From the NCBI GenBank assembly GCA_902480035.1, contig CABSRC010000021.1, forward strand, positions 1 to 17,828: a DNA stretch of 17,828 nt. Direction: 5' to 3'. The notes beneath the pieces were generated by a model. It made no database searches, was not told where the DNA came from, and saw nothing but the letters and a program-made list of their open reading frames with translations. The stretch comes from an uncultured Streptococcus sp. (GTDB lineage Bacteria; Bacillota; Bacilli; Lactobacillales; Streptococcaceae). Positions 1-6,579 of the stretch are shown here, piece by piece. Both the position numbers and the translations under genes were made by a program. Numbering within the stretch: position 1 is the stretch's first letter; each line of letters starts with the position of its first letter.

Positions 1-5
1 GCCAT
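1..5 (-). CDS. rpsJ: Start of a minus-strand gene, probably ribosomal protein S10 (partial)
   Basis: Only ATGGC is inside the window (ATG at 5-3, reading left). A strong ribosome site AAGGAG lies at a good distance upstream. The first two codons (Met-Ala) fit streptococcal S10, and the promoter and long folded leader immediately upstream look like the S10 ribosomal-protein operon leader that I remember from streptococci. The identity therefore comes from context and leader, not from protein sequence. S10 is a 30S subunit protein and the first gene of the large S10-spc ribosomal operon. Confidence 0.6.
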
Positions 6-40
6 CTTTTTCTCCTTTTCGTCTATTTAAGATAATAGGC

Positions 41-115
41 TAGCTCCACAAGAAAACCGACGCGCGTTGCGTGGCAATGCAACCGAGCGTGTCGCAACCT
101 CTTGCATCAAAGCTA
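41..115 (-). ncRNA. Structured 5' leader of the putative S10 operon
   Basis: Read on the minus strand, four sets of complementary arms nest perfectly. AGCTA/TAGCT sits at 41-45 with 111-115, and a six-pair arm lies at 48-53 with 100-105. CGACGCGC at 58-65 pairs with GCGTGTCG at 87-94 with one mismatch. GTTGC/GCAAC at 66-70 and 79-83 closes an 8-base loop. The result is one long interrupted hairpin between promoter and ribosome site. In Firmicutes and enterobacteria S10 operons carry leaders for feedback by a ribosomal protein (L4 in E. coli); that role here is inference. Confidence 0.6.
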
Positions 116-141
116 ATAGCTGTTTTTCACAGCACCATAGT

Positions 142-170
142 AGTTTAACACAAACAAAGGCCCAATGCAA
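142..170 (-). promoter_or_regulatory. Promoter of the S10-type leader
   Basis: On the minus strand TTGCAT (165-170) and TAAACT (142-147) are separated by exactly 17 bases, and TGTGT precedes the -10. A/T-rich sequence upstream (181-240) could act as an UP element. Transcription would start near base 135, about 130 bases before the ATG, leaving room for the folded leader. A second TATAAT at 246-251 just beyond the kinase terminator has no good -35 and is doubtful. Confidence 0.65.
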
Positions 171-254
171 GGGATTTGAGAAGATTTTTTTCGTTTTTTT
201 AATGAAAGTGTTTTCGAAAAATATTGAATGCTAAAAATGTTACCATTATATAGA

Positions 255-284
255 AAAAAGTTCTACTTTTCTGTAGAACTTTTT
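255..284 (-). terminator. Intrinsic terminator overlapping the kinase stop codon
   Basis: AAAAAGTTCTAC (255-266) and its exact complement (273-284) form a 12-bp stem around a 6-base loop, with a T-run on the minus strand. The stop codon of the kinase gene (283-285) is part of the stem. It separates the tgt-kinase unit from the ribosomal operon promoter. Confidence 0.85.
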
Positions 285-903
285 ATTCTTTTTCAATACA
301 AAATTGATCTTGTGATGTATTGACCAGGATATCTGCCTCATCTTCCATCGGTTGATAATACTGATGGTATTGTTCTCGTCTGATTTTGTGAATTCGATAG
401 ATGAAGTCCATTTCTCGATTTCGTTGGGCGACGTCTCTGCTTAATCGTCTTTCTAGCTCCGTATGATCATCTGTGTAAAAACAAATGGTTTGATCAAACA
501 AAGACTTGGGTAAAAAAGCCACTGACATCCCTTCTACGATGAGAATGGGCTTGTTCCCAGATAATATGTGGCTTGGAGACCATGGCTGATCAATCGTTCG
601 TATATCCATTCCCGCTTGAAGAGCTTGAATATCTCGTTCTAGACTAGCCAATTCGTGGGCGCTCGACAGACATGCGGTCACTTTTTGACCTGGGGAGTCT
701 TTTGGTACAACCAATTCTCTTGGACTTCCAATAACATAGGGATCTGTCTCTAAAAGATTAACTTTCATGAGGTCCAATCGCTCACAGAGTGCTTTGGTAA
801 AGGTTGTTTTCCCTGACCCTCCATGACCATAGATTCCAAGTGTTCGTAATTCTCCCGATTGTATCTTTTTTACTATGGAGTCTAGTAGTCTTTCACGATC
901 CAT
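283..903 (-). CDS. Uridine kinase-like P-loop nucleoside/nucleotide kinase family protein
   Basis: A 206-residue cytoplasmic protein. A Walker A loop GHGGSGKT is at residues 26-33, and a strand ending in IVEG (122-125) stands where the Walker B region of uridine kinases lies. An arginine-rich RRLSRD (152-157) resembles the LID segment. This places it in the P-loop kinase superfamily near uridine kinase/phosphoribulokinase; the substrate is not determined by the sequence. The start is taken at ATG 903, one base after the tgt stop, because longer in-frame starts (ATG 936) lie inside tgt and have no ribosome site. An AGGA is visible about 13 bases upstream of ATG 903. The spacing implies translational coupling to tgt. 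A homologue beside rpsJ is, as I remember, also seen in pneumococcus. Confidence 0.8.
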   Translation of the reverse strand: MDRERLLDSIVKKIQSGELRTLGIYGHGGSGKTTFTKALCERLDLMKVNLLETDPYVIGSPRELVVPKDSPGQKVTACLSSAHELASLERDIQALQAGMDIRTIDQPWSPSHILSGNKPILIVEGMSVAFLPKSLFDQTICFYTDDHTELERRLSRDVAQRNREMDFIYRIHKIRREQYHQYYQPMEDEADILVNTSQDQFCIEKE

Positions 904-904
904 C

Positions 905-2047
905 CTAGAAATTCCGTCCTGATTTGTTATAGCCATATTTTTCGACGAAATGCTCGCGGAATTCCAAGAGATTATCATCCATGATGGCTTGACGGACCTG
1001 CTTCATAAGGTTAATCAAGAAATAGAGGTTATGGTAGCTGGTCAAGCGAATACCGAAGGTCTCATCTGCCTTGAGGAGGTGACGAAGATAAGCTCGGGTA
1101 TAGTTTTTACAAGTGTAGCAATCACATTCAGGATCCAGCGGTGTAAAATCTTCTGCAAATTGCGCATTTTTCACTACCAGGCGTCCTTGACTAGTCATAC
1201 AGGTGCCATTTCGAGCGATCCGCGTCGGCAAGACACAGTCAAACATATCCACTCCACGAATCACCCCATCGATCAGACTGTCTGGAGCTCCTACTCCCAT
1301 GAGATAACGCGGCTTGTTCTCTGGTAAGAGCGGAGTTGTGAAATCAAGTACTGCATTCATCTCTTCATGGCTTTCCCCAACAGCTAATCCACCGATGGAA
1401 TAGCCTGGAAAGTCCATGCTGACAAGATCACGCGCGGACTGACGGCGCAAGTCTTCAAATCCAGCCCCTTGGACAATCCCGAACAGACCTTGATCATGAG
1501 GGCGACAGTGAGCTTTTAGCCCACGTTCTGCCCAACGGCTGGTCCGTTCGATTGATTTTTTCACATAATCATAAGGCTGATAGAACTGAGGACATTCGTC
1601 AAAGGACATCATGATGTCGCTCCCTAGATTGTTTTGGATAGAAATGGCCTTTTCTGGAGAAAGGAACATTTTCGAGCCGTTGAGGTGGTTTTTAAAGGTC
1701 ACCCCTTCTTCGGTGATATTGCGGGTATCCGCTAGTGAATAGACTTGGAAGCCTCCACTATCTGTCAAAATAGGCTGATCCCAGTTCATGAACTGGTGCA
1801 ATCCTCCTGCTTTTGCGACCAAGTCATCCCCTGGACGAAGCCAGAGATGATAAGTATTAGCCAAAATAATGCCTGAGCCCATTTCCTTGAGCTCTTCTGG
1901 CGATTGGGTCTTAACGGTTGCCTGAGTCCCTACAGGCATAAACATTGGGGTTGGGAAGGTCCCGTGAGGGGTGATAATTTCTCCCAACCGAGCTCCTGTA
2001 TGCTTTTCTTTTTTGATTAATCGATATTGAATCGGTGAATCTGTCAT
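905..2047 (-). CDS. tgt: Queuine/preQ1 tRNA-guanine transglycosylase
   Basis: The 380-residue enzyme exchanges guanine-34 of GUN-anticodon tRNAs for preQ1, the first tRNA-bound step of queuosine formation. Visible signatures are DSGGFQ (96-101) with the general base region, GVDMFDCVLPTR (265-276) with the nucleophilic aspartate, and the zinc site C308-x-C310-x2-C313-x25-H339. Length matches the bacterial family. The start is ATG 2047, which has GGAGGT five bases upstream; the open frame extends further to 2131 but without a ribosome site. It has its own promoter (2122-2150) and an untranslated leader of about 70 bases with two small hairpins. The kinase-like gene follows after one base. Confidence 0.97.
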   Translation of the reverse strand: MTDSPIQYRLIKKEKHTGARLGEIITPHGTFPTPMFMPVGTQATVKTQSPEELKEMGSGIILANTYHLWLRPGDDLVAKAGGLHQFMNWDQPILTDSGGFQVYSLADTRNITEEGVTFKNHLNGSKMFLSPEKAISIQNNLGSDIMMSFDECPQFYQPYDYVKKSIERTSRWAERGLKAHCRPHDQGLFGIVQGAGFEDLRRQSARDLVSMDFPGYSIGGLAVGESHEEMNAVLDFTTPLLPENKPRYLMGVGAPDSLIDGVIRGVDMFDCVLPTRIARNGTCMTSQGRLVVKNAQFAEDFTPLDPECDCYTCKNYTRAYLRHLLKADETFGIRLTSYHNLYFLINLMKQVRQAIMDDNLLEFREHFVEKYGYNKSGRNF

Positions 2048-2060
2048 GGTTACCTCCGTA

Positions 2061-2110
2061 CTGGGAAAGACAGTCCCAGCCTTCTTATTCCTGTCACAGT
2101 TTTCCTGTGA
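2061..2110 (-). other. Two small hairpins in the tgt 5' untranslated leader
   Basis: On the minus strand CACAG-GAAAA-CTGTG (2096-2110) and CTGGGA/TCCCAG with a 7-base loop (2061-2079) both lie between the tgt promoter and its ribosome site. Neither has a T-run, so they are not terminators. There is no match I can see to the preQ1 riboswitch pattern; function unknown. Confidence 0.4.
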
Positions 2111-2121
2111 GCACCTGTACG

Positions 2122-2150
2122 ATTGTACCAAATTTTACCGGCTCTGTCAC
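2122..2150 (-). promoter_or_regulatory. tgt promoter
   Basis: Minus strand: GTGACA (2145-2150), 17-base spacer, TACAAT (2122-2127) preceded by TGG, an extended -10. The predicted start is near 2115. Confidence 0.75.
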
Positions 2151-2157
2151 GGACTTA

Positions 2158-2166
2158 TGTTATAAT
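2158..2166 (+). promoter_or_regulatory. Extended -10 promoter of the DUF975 gene
   Basis: TGTTATAAT on the plus strand is a perfect extended -10. No good -35 is present at 17 bases. Its upstream half overlaps the -35 box of the divergent tgt promoter. Start of transcription near 2173 supports the ATG at 2198 rather than the earlier ATGs at 2123 or 2180. Confidence 0.7.
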
Positions 2167-2197
2167 AAAAAGTACTACTATGAAGAGAGTGTCATCT

Positions 2198-3067
2198 ATG
2201 AACCTTAAATTGATTCGCCTCCGGGCACGTACCATGCAAGTCCAGCAACCGGGCTTAGCTATCCTTTTTTCCTTGCCGGTCCTGTTGACCATTCTTGCTA
2301 ACTTTCTCTTAAGCGGGCAAGATCTGATCGATCTACTACCGGATATGACCTTGCAGCAAGCAAGTGTTTACATGATCCAGCGGCAGCTCTTTCCTTCTGT
2401 TGTCTCCTTTGTCATCTCTATTTTAGTGGTCGGTGCAACTTTTAGCTATTTAGATACGATCAATCCCAAAATCGAACACCGAACACGCGTGTTAGATATC
2501 TTTAAACAAGATCGCTTTACCTCTGTATTTGCCACCTTGATCTTGAAGCAAGCCGTCCTCTTTTTATGGGGACTCATCCTCTATGTAGGGAGCCTCATCA
2601 GCACCTACGCTAGCATTCGATTTTTGGCGATCTACGACAAGGTAAGCAACCCTAGTACTTTGAGTGCTTCCAGTCCTGAATTTCAATCTCTCATGCAACA
2701 AATGCCTCTGATGACGGCCGGTGTCGTACTGGGCCTACTCGGCCTCTTCTTTTACCTGCCACAATACTACAGTCTCAGTCTGGTCGAATTGATCCTCTAC
2801 GAACAACTACGAGACGGCGACTACAAGGGAGCCTTTGGAGTGCTTCGCCAAAGTCGTGAAACCATGAAAGGGTTCCGCAGCAATCGCTTGGTGCTCGATC
2901 TAACCTTGATTGGTTGGTACTTCTTGAATTACTTCACGCGCGATGTCATCGGCTTTTATACCATGCCATACTTTATCAACTGCCAAATTGCATTTTATGA
3001 TCAAATCAAGCAGATTAAACAAGGGCCGCGCCATTTTACAGGTCATCCAAGCCATGAAGCTAAATAA
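2198..3067 (+). CDS. DUF975 family integral membrane protein
   Basis: A 289-residue polytopic membrane protein of the DUF975 family common in streptococci and other Firmicutes; its biochemical role is not known. A basic N-terminal stretch with several arginines (residues 4-11) is followed by hydrophobic segments at about 19-38, 70-90, 120-142 and 176-196 and near the C-terminus. A conserved-looking cytoplasmic part, LYEQLRDGDYKGAFGVLRQS, precedes the last segments. The ATG at 2198 was chosen because it has a GAGAG ribosome site and because transcription seems to begin only at about 2173. It is the one convincing gene on the plus strand and is divergent from tgt, with a strong terminator directly after it. 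Confidence 0.85.
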   Translation: MNLKLIRLRARTMQVQQPGLAILFSLPVLLTILANFLLSGQDLIDLLPDMTLQQASVYMIQRQLFPSVVSFVISILVVGATFSYLDTINPKIEHRTRVLDIFKQDRFTSVFATLILKQAVLFLWGLILYVGSLISTYASIRFLAIYDKVSNPSTLSASSPEFQSLMQQMPLMTAGVVLGLLGLFFYLPQYYSLSLVELILYEQLRDGDYKGAFGVLRQSRETMKGFRSNRLVLDLTLIGWYFLNYFTRDVIGFYTMPYFINCQIAFYDQIKQIKQGPRHFTGHPSHEAK

Positions 3068-3075
3068 GAGCAATA

Positions 3076-3106
3076 AGAAAACCCCAGTTTCCTGCTGGGG
3101 TTTTCT
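3076..3106. terminator. Bidirectional terminator between DUF975 gene and CoA-binding gene
   Basis: AGAAAACCCCAG (3076-3087) pairs perfectly over 12 bases with 3095-3106, with a 7-base loop. A-rich and T-rich flanks on both sides allow it to end the converging plus-strand DUF975 and minus-strand CoA-binding transcripts. Confidence 0.9.
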
Positions 3107-3136
3107 TCTATAATTTTACTGTCAATTTCTTATCAT

Positions 3137-3589
3137 TTATAAACCGTATAGGGAGTCCCCGAGGATCAGTCGGGTGTGTTCCCGTTTGATACAGCGGTTC
3201 ATGACGATATCTTCTCGTCCAGCTCCACGAAGAATCTCTTCTGCTTCTTGATTTTCCAGCTCCAATTGTGCCCAAAAAATCTTCGCGTCTGTCTCGATGA
3301 AGTCACGCGCCACATCTGGTAAAAATTCACTGCGACGGTATACATCGACGATGTCTACTGGGAAAGGGATCTCCTGTAGGCTAGCGTACACCGTTTCTCC
3401 AAGGATCTGGCCACCGGCTGCACGGGGGTTGACGGGAATAATCCGATAGCCCCGCTCTTGCATCTCCTTGCTAACACGATGACTGGTCGTGTCTTCACGA
3501 TCAGATAATCCAACTACAGCGATGATCTTGCTGGTTTCTAGGTAATGTTTGATAATGCCATCACTAGGATTACGAAATGAATAGGCCAT
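3137..3589 (-). CDS. CoA-binding (Rossmann-fold) domain protein
   Basis: A 150-residue single-domain protein of the CoA_binding family (YccU-like). A first beta strand and glycine turn, AVVGLSD (24-30), are followed by IIPVNPRA (50-57), the typical Rossmann pattern of this family and of succinyl-CoA synthetase alpha subunits. No ligase catalytic domain is present. The function of stand-alone members is poorly known. Start at ATG 3589 follows AAAGGAGA; the open frame upstream to 3721 crosses the polA terminator and has no ribosome site. It lies directly downstream of polA but has its own promoter (3627-3653). Confidence 0.85.
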   Translation of the reverse strand: MAYSFRNPSDGIIKHYLETSKIIAVVGLSDREDTTSHRVSKEMQERGYRIIPVNPRAAGGQILGETVYASLQEIPFPVDIVDVYRRSEFLPDVARDFIETDAKIFWAQLELENQEAEEILRGAGREDIVMNRCIKREHTRLILGDSLYGL

Positions 3590-3626
3590 ATGAATCTCCT
3601 TTTGTATGCGTTTCCTTTCTTTAAAT

Positions 3627-3653
3627 AGTATAACAATCCGGAGGGCATTGCAA
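3627..3653 (-). promoter_or_regulatory. Promoter of the CoA-binding protein gene
   Basis: Minus strand TTGCAA (3648-3653), a short 15-base spacer, and TATACT (3627-3632) preceded by TGT, an extended -10 that can compensate for the short spacing. It lies right after the polA terminator. Confidence 0.65.
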
Positions 3654-3666
3654 GTGTTTGTCGTTA

Positions 3667-3702
3667 AAAGCGGTAGGAAACTGAAAAGTCTCCTACCGCT
3701 TT
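3667..3702 (-). terminator. polA terminator
   Basis: AAAGCGGTAGGA (3667-3678) and its exact complement (3691-3702) make a 12-bp stem with a 12-base loop, 21 bases after the polA stop codon, followed on the minus strand by TTTT. The T-tract is short, so some read-through to the CoA-binding gene is possible. Confidence 0.8.
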
Positions 3703-3723
3703 CTGTTTTGAACAAACTCAATT

Positions 3724-6369
3724 TTATTTGGCTTCATACCATGTTTTGCCTGCATTCTCATCGGCTTCCAGTGGTACCGCAAGCTCAATAGCGGATTCCA
3801 TGGTCTCTTTGACGAGTTCTTTGATCGCTGCCAGTTCATCACTTGGTACTTGCAGAACAATTTCATCGTGCACCTGAAGAAGCATCTTGGTCTTGTATGC
3901 GCCTGCTTCTAAGGCTTGGTCCAAGTGGATCATGGCAATTTTCAAAATATCTGCCGCCGATCCTTGGATCGGTGAGTTGATTGCTGTCCGTTCCGCAAAG
4001 CCTCGAACATTGAAGTTGCGAGAGTTGATATCTGGAATCTCCCGACGACGCTTGAAGAGGGTCTCGACGTAGCCTTTGTCACGCGCTTCCCGCACCACTC
4101 TCTCCATATAGTCCTTGATGCCAGGGTAGCGTTCGAAGTAGGTCTCAATGTAGGCCTTGGCTTCTTTTCGACTGATCCCTAGGTTGTTAGACAGTCCAAA
4201 GTCGGAAATGCCATAAACCACACCGAAGTTTACTGCTTTGGCATTTCGCCGGTCATTTGGTGTCACATCTTCTGGTTTTGCAATATTGAAGACGCGCATA
4301 GCAGTCGATGTATGGATATCTGCCCCATGTTTAAAAGCATCAATCAAATGCTCATCTCCCGAAATATGGGCCAAGACGCGCAATTCGATCTGTGAATAGT
4401 CTGAACTCAACAAGACACTGTTTTCCTCTTCTGGGACAAAGGCCTTACGAATGAGACGACCTTGCTCCAAACGGACAGGGATGTTTTGTAGATTAGGATC
4501 CACGCTAGACAAGCGTCCGGTCTGCGTCAAATCCTGTACATAGCGAGTATGGATCTTCCCGTCTTCCAAAATCCAGTCTTGAAGACCGATGACATAGGTC
4601 GACTGAATCTTAGCAATTTGGCGGTATTCAAGAATCTTAGACACGATCGGTGCAATAGGAGCTAGCCGTTCCAAGACATCAACGGCTGTTGAATAGCCGG
4701 TTTTGGTCTTCTTAGTATATTCAAGAGGGAGTTCCAATTTTTCAAAGAGGATGACACCCAATTGTTTTGGAGAATTGATGTTGAACTCTTCTCCTGCCAA
4801 CTCGTAGATTTCTTGGGTCAAGCGTTCCAAGACCACTTCGTTTTCCACCTGCATGTCTTGGAGGGTCTGGCGCTCCACCTTGATCCCTGCGATTTCCATT
4901 TTGGCTAAAACAGCTGCTAGTGGTTGCTCCATATCATAGAGCAAATCTAGTTGGTCGTGAGCTTGTAACTGCTCCGTCATAGGCTCTTCAGTGTCTAGTA
5001 AAACAGCGACTTTTCTTGCCAAATGCTCTAATAGGACCGCCTTTTCTGGAATGGCTTTTTTGGCTCCCTTGCCATAAACGACTTCGTCCAGAGGCAGTGC
5101 AATCTGGCTATAGAGACTCGCAATGGTTGAAATTTCATTGTCCTCTACGGTCGACAAGAGATACTTGGCCAATCGACTGTCAAACGCGGGATTTTGAAGG
5201 GTAATACCCAAGTGGCTGAGCAAGACTTTGGCCCGTTTGAAGTCATAGACCTTGAGGGGCGTTTTTTCGAGAAATTCTTTGAAAATTGGTGTTTGTAAAA
5301 GACCAGTATCTGTACTCGCGTAGAGCTGACTTTTGGTCCCCCATGCGAAACCGATGATGGGTTCCGTATGGTAATTGTCCCCAAACATCTCAAAATGGAA
5401 GAAACTATCTTCCGTGAGCATATCTGAAGTGACTTGCTCGACTTCTGTATAGTCAAGGGCTACAGGAGCTGCTTCTTCTCCACTGAGATCCAAGGCCTGA
5501 CGGAGTTGCTTAAAGCCCATCTCCTCATAAAACTTGGCAAGATTTTCTAGATGAGGACCCGTATAGGTGATATCGTCAAGCCCAATTTCAATGGGCGCAT
5601 TGGTATCGATGGTCGCAAGGGTCTTGGACAGATAGGCCTGTTCCTTATCGTTGATGAGATTTTCCTTCATCTTAGAAGCCTTCATCTCATCGATATGCTC
5701 GTAAATGCCATCGAGAGAGCCGTACTCTAGGAGTAGTTTGATTCCTGTCTTTTCTCCGATTTTGGTGACACCTGGGATATTATCCGACTTATCTCCCATC
5801 AAGGCCTTGAGGTCGATAAATTGCTCTGGTGTTAGTCCCATCTTATCTTTCAGATAGGCTGGAGTGAATTCTTCAAACTCCGCTACCCCTTTTTTTGAGA
5901 TTTCAACCACCGTATTGTCATCTGTCAGCTGGATCAAATCCTTATCCCCTGAAACAATGGTCACATCAAATGGCACCGAGGTAGTTTCTGCCATCTTATC
6001 CAGCGTTCCAATAATATCATCTGCTTCATATTGAGCTAGCTCATAGTGGCGAATTCCTAGATGGTCTAATTGCTCGCGAATGAAAGGAAATTGCTCGCGG
6101 AACTCATCTGGTGTTTTTGCACGACCCCCTTTGTAGTCGGCATACATCTCCGTCCGAAAAGTTGTCTTTCCTGCATCAAAGGCGACGAGGACATGGGTTG
6201 GTTGGATGCGCTCCAAGAGATGGCTCAACATGAGATTAAAGCCATAGACCGCATTGGTATGTAGACCATTGGCATTTTTGAAGCGATCGATTTGATTATA
6301 AAGTGCGAAAAAGGCACGAAATGCGACGGAAGACCCGTCGATGAGTAACAATTTATTCTTTTTTTCCAT
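3724..6369 (-). CDS. polA: DNA polymerase I
   Basis: The 881-residue enzyme removes RNA primers and fills gaps during replication and repair. The N-terminal 5'-nuclease domain (about 1-290) begins LLLIDGSSVAFRAF and contains VSGDKDL. The middle domain (about 310-480) has the fold position of the 3'-5' exonuclease but lacks the acidic DxE motif (it reads FHFEMFGDN), so proofreading is probably absent, as known for pneumococcal Pol I. The polymerase domain has motif A DYSQIELR (from 657), motif B RRNAKAVNFGVVYG (707-720) and motif C VHDE (833-836). ATG 6369 aligns with the usual family N-terminus; it has no ribosome site, and a -10 box ends only 6 bases upstream, suggesting a leaderless message. 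Confidence 0.97.
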   Translation of the reverse strand: MEKKNKLLLIDGSSVAFRAFFALYNQIDRFKNANGLHTNAVYGFNLMLSHLLERIQPTHVLVAFDAGKTTFRTEMYADYKGGRAKTPDEFREQFPFIREQLDHLGIRHYELAQYEADDIIGTLDKMAETTSVPFDVTIVSGDKDLIQLTDDNTVVEISKKGVAEFEEFTPAYLKDKMGLTPEQFIDLKALMGDKSDNIPGVTKIGEKTGIKLLLEYGSLDGIYEHIDEMKASKMKENLINDKEQAYLSKTLATIDTNAPIEIGLDDITYTGPHLENLAKFYEEMGFKQLRQALDLSGEEAAPVALDYTEVEQVTSDMLTEDSFFHFEMFGDNYHTEPIIGFAWGTKSQLYASTDTGLLQTPIFKEFLEKTPLKVYDFKRAKVLLSHLGITLQNPAFDSRLAKYLLSTVEDNEISTIASLYSQIALPLDEVVYGKGAKKAIPEKAVLLEHLARKVAVLLDTEEPMTEQLQAHDQLDLLYDMEQPLAAVLAKMEIAGIKVERQTLQDMQVENEVVLERLTQEIYELAGEEFNINSPKQLGVILFEKLELPLEYTKKTKTGYSTAVDVLERLAPIAPIVSKILEYRQIAKIQSTYVIGLQDWILEDGKIHTRYVQDLTQTGRLSSVDPNLQNIPVRLEQGRLIRKAFVPEEENSVLLSSDYSQIELRVLAHISGDEHLIDAFKHGADIHTSTAMRVFNIAKPEDVTPNDRRNAKAVNFGVVYGISDFGLSNNLGISRKEAKAYIETYFERYPGIKDYMERVVREARDKGYVETLFKRRREIPDINSRNFNVRGFAERTAINSPIQGSAADILKIAMIHLDQALEAGAYKTKMLLQVHDEIVLQVPSDELAAIKELVKETMESAIELAVPLEADENAGKTWYEAK

Positions 6370-6375
6370 AGGCCT

Positions 6376-6384
6376 ATTATACCA
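6376..6384 (-). promoter_or_regulatory. polA extended -10 promoter immediately next to the start codon
   Basis: Minus strand TGGTATAAT is a perfect extended -10. The six bases AGGCCT separate it from the ATG at 6369, so RNA should start at or within one base of the start codon. No clear -35 is seen (ACCAGA at 6399-6404). The preceding transcript is cut off by the terminator at 6409-6433. Confidence 0.7.
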
Positions 6385-6408
6385 CGAATCACAAGGTCTC
6401 TGGTACAT

Positions 6409-6433
6409 AAAAACTCTACCCTTTCGGGTAGAG
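6409..6433 (-). terminator. Terminator of the small unit upstream of polA
   Basis: Minus strand: CTCTACCC, a GAAA tetraloop, GGGTAGAG, then five T's. The 8-bp perfect stem and GNRA loop make a good intrinsic terminator only on the minus strand. Because the fucosidase stop is nearly 200 bases upstream, it is a candidate 3' end for a separate small transcript. Confidence 0.85.
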
Positions 6434-6473
6434 CCTTCTTTAGGAGTTCCTTATGAAAAATGAAGAGAAGCGT

Positions 6474-6545
6474 TTATTCGCCGTAACAAGATCCTTGTTG
6501 TGGCAATTTCTTAAAGCATTTTGGATAATTGACTGAGATTTTCAT
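6474..6545 (-). CDS. Possible 23-residue cysteine-containing peptide
   Basis: I do not recognise this frame. It starts at ATG 6545 with GAGG eight bases upstream and a TATACT box about 33 bases upstream, and stops with TAA at 6474. The peptide begins MKISVNYPKC and ends QGSCYGE. It is basic (lysines at 3, 9, 12, 13), has two cysteines at 10 and 20, and lacks a signal peptide or double-glycine leader. It could be a small peptide, or a chance frame in a regulatory RNA. Its stop lies before the anti-ribosome-site segment and terminator, so a dual-function RNA is possible. An opposing plus-strand frame at 6453-6536 is considered an artefact. Confidence 0.25.
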   Translation of the reverse strand: MKISVNYPKCFKKLPQQGSCYGE

Positions 6546-6548
6546 TTT

Positions 6549-6579
6549 CTGTACCTCATTTCTTATTGGATGAGTACAG
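6549..6579. repeat. Inverted repeat covering start site and ribosome site of the small unit
   Basis: CTGTACCTCAT (6549-6559) and ATGAGTACAG (6570-6579) are complementary over ten bases with one bulged base and a 10-base gap. One arm touches the -10 box and the other contains the GAGG of the 23-codon frame. It could be an operator, or a hairpin that hides the ribosome site if transcription starts far enough upstream. Confidence 0.45.

Larger units (their letters stand above)
6409..6571 (-). ncRNA. Possible small RNA with csRNA-like 3' half
   Basis: The interval between the fucosidase stop (6627) and polA holds a -10 like box (TATACT, 6578-6583) and a terminator (6409-6433) that would delimit a transcript of about 160 bases. 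Its 3' part at 6438-6460 reads TTTTTCATAA-GGAA-CTCCTAA, complementary to a ribosome site plus start codon. The csRNA at 15.9 kb has TTTTTCATAA-TAAT-CTCCCTAA in the same place before its terminator. A short hairpin AACAAG-GAT-CTTGTT lies at 6485-6499. A TTTAAG at 6510-6515 is present but without a proper CiaR repeat or -10 at the right distance. It could be a diverged csRNA, a dual-function RNA with the 23-codon frame inside, or a remnant. Confidence 0.4.

Noticed and set aside
950..1327. 125-codon plus-strand open frame inside tgt
   Set aside because: Antisense to highly conserved tgt coding sequence; no start signals.
6370..6408. Upstream ATG (6408) extending PolA by 13 residues
   Set aside because: It lies next to the terminator T-run, upstream of the polA -10 box, and has no ribosome site.
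6453..6536. Plus-strand frame of 27 residues (starts MKNEEKRLFAV) with AGGAG six bases upstream
   Set aside because: No plausible plus-strand promoter, and the neighbouring terminator works only on the minus strand. The good-looking start signal has the same explanation as at 15.87 kb: it is the complement of a csRNA-like anti-start element.
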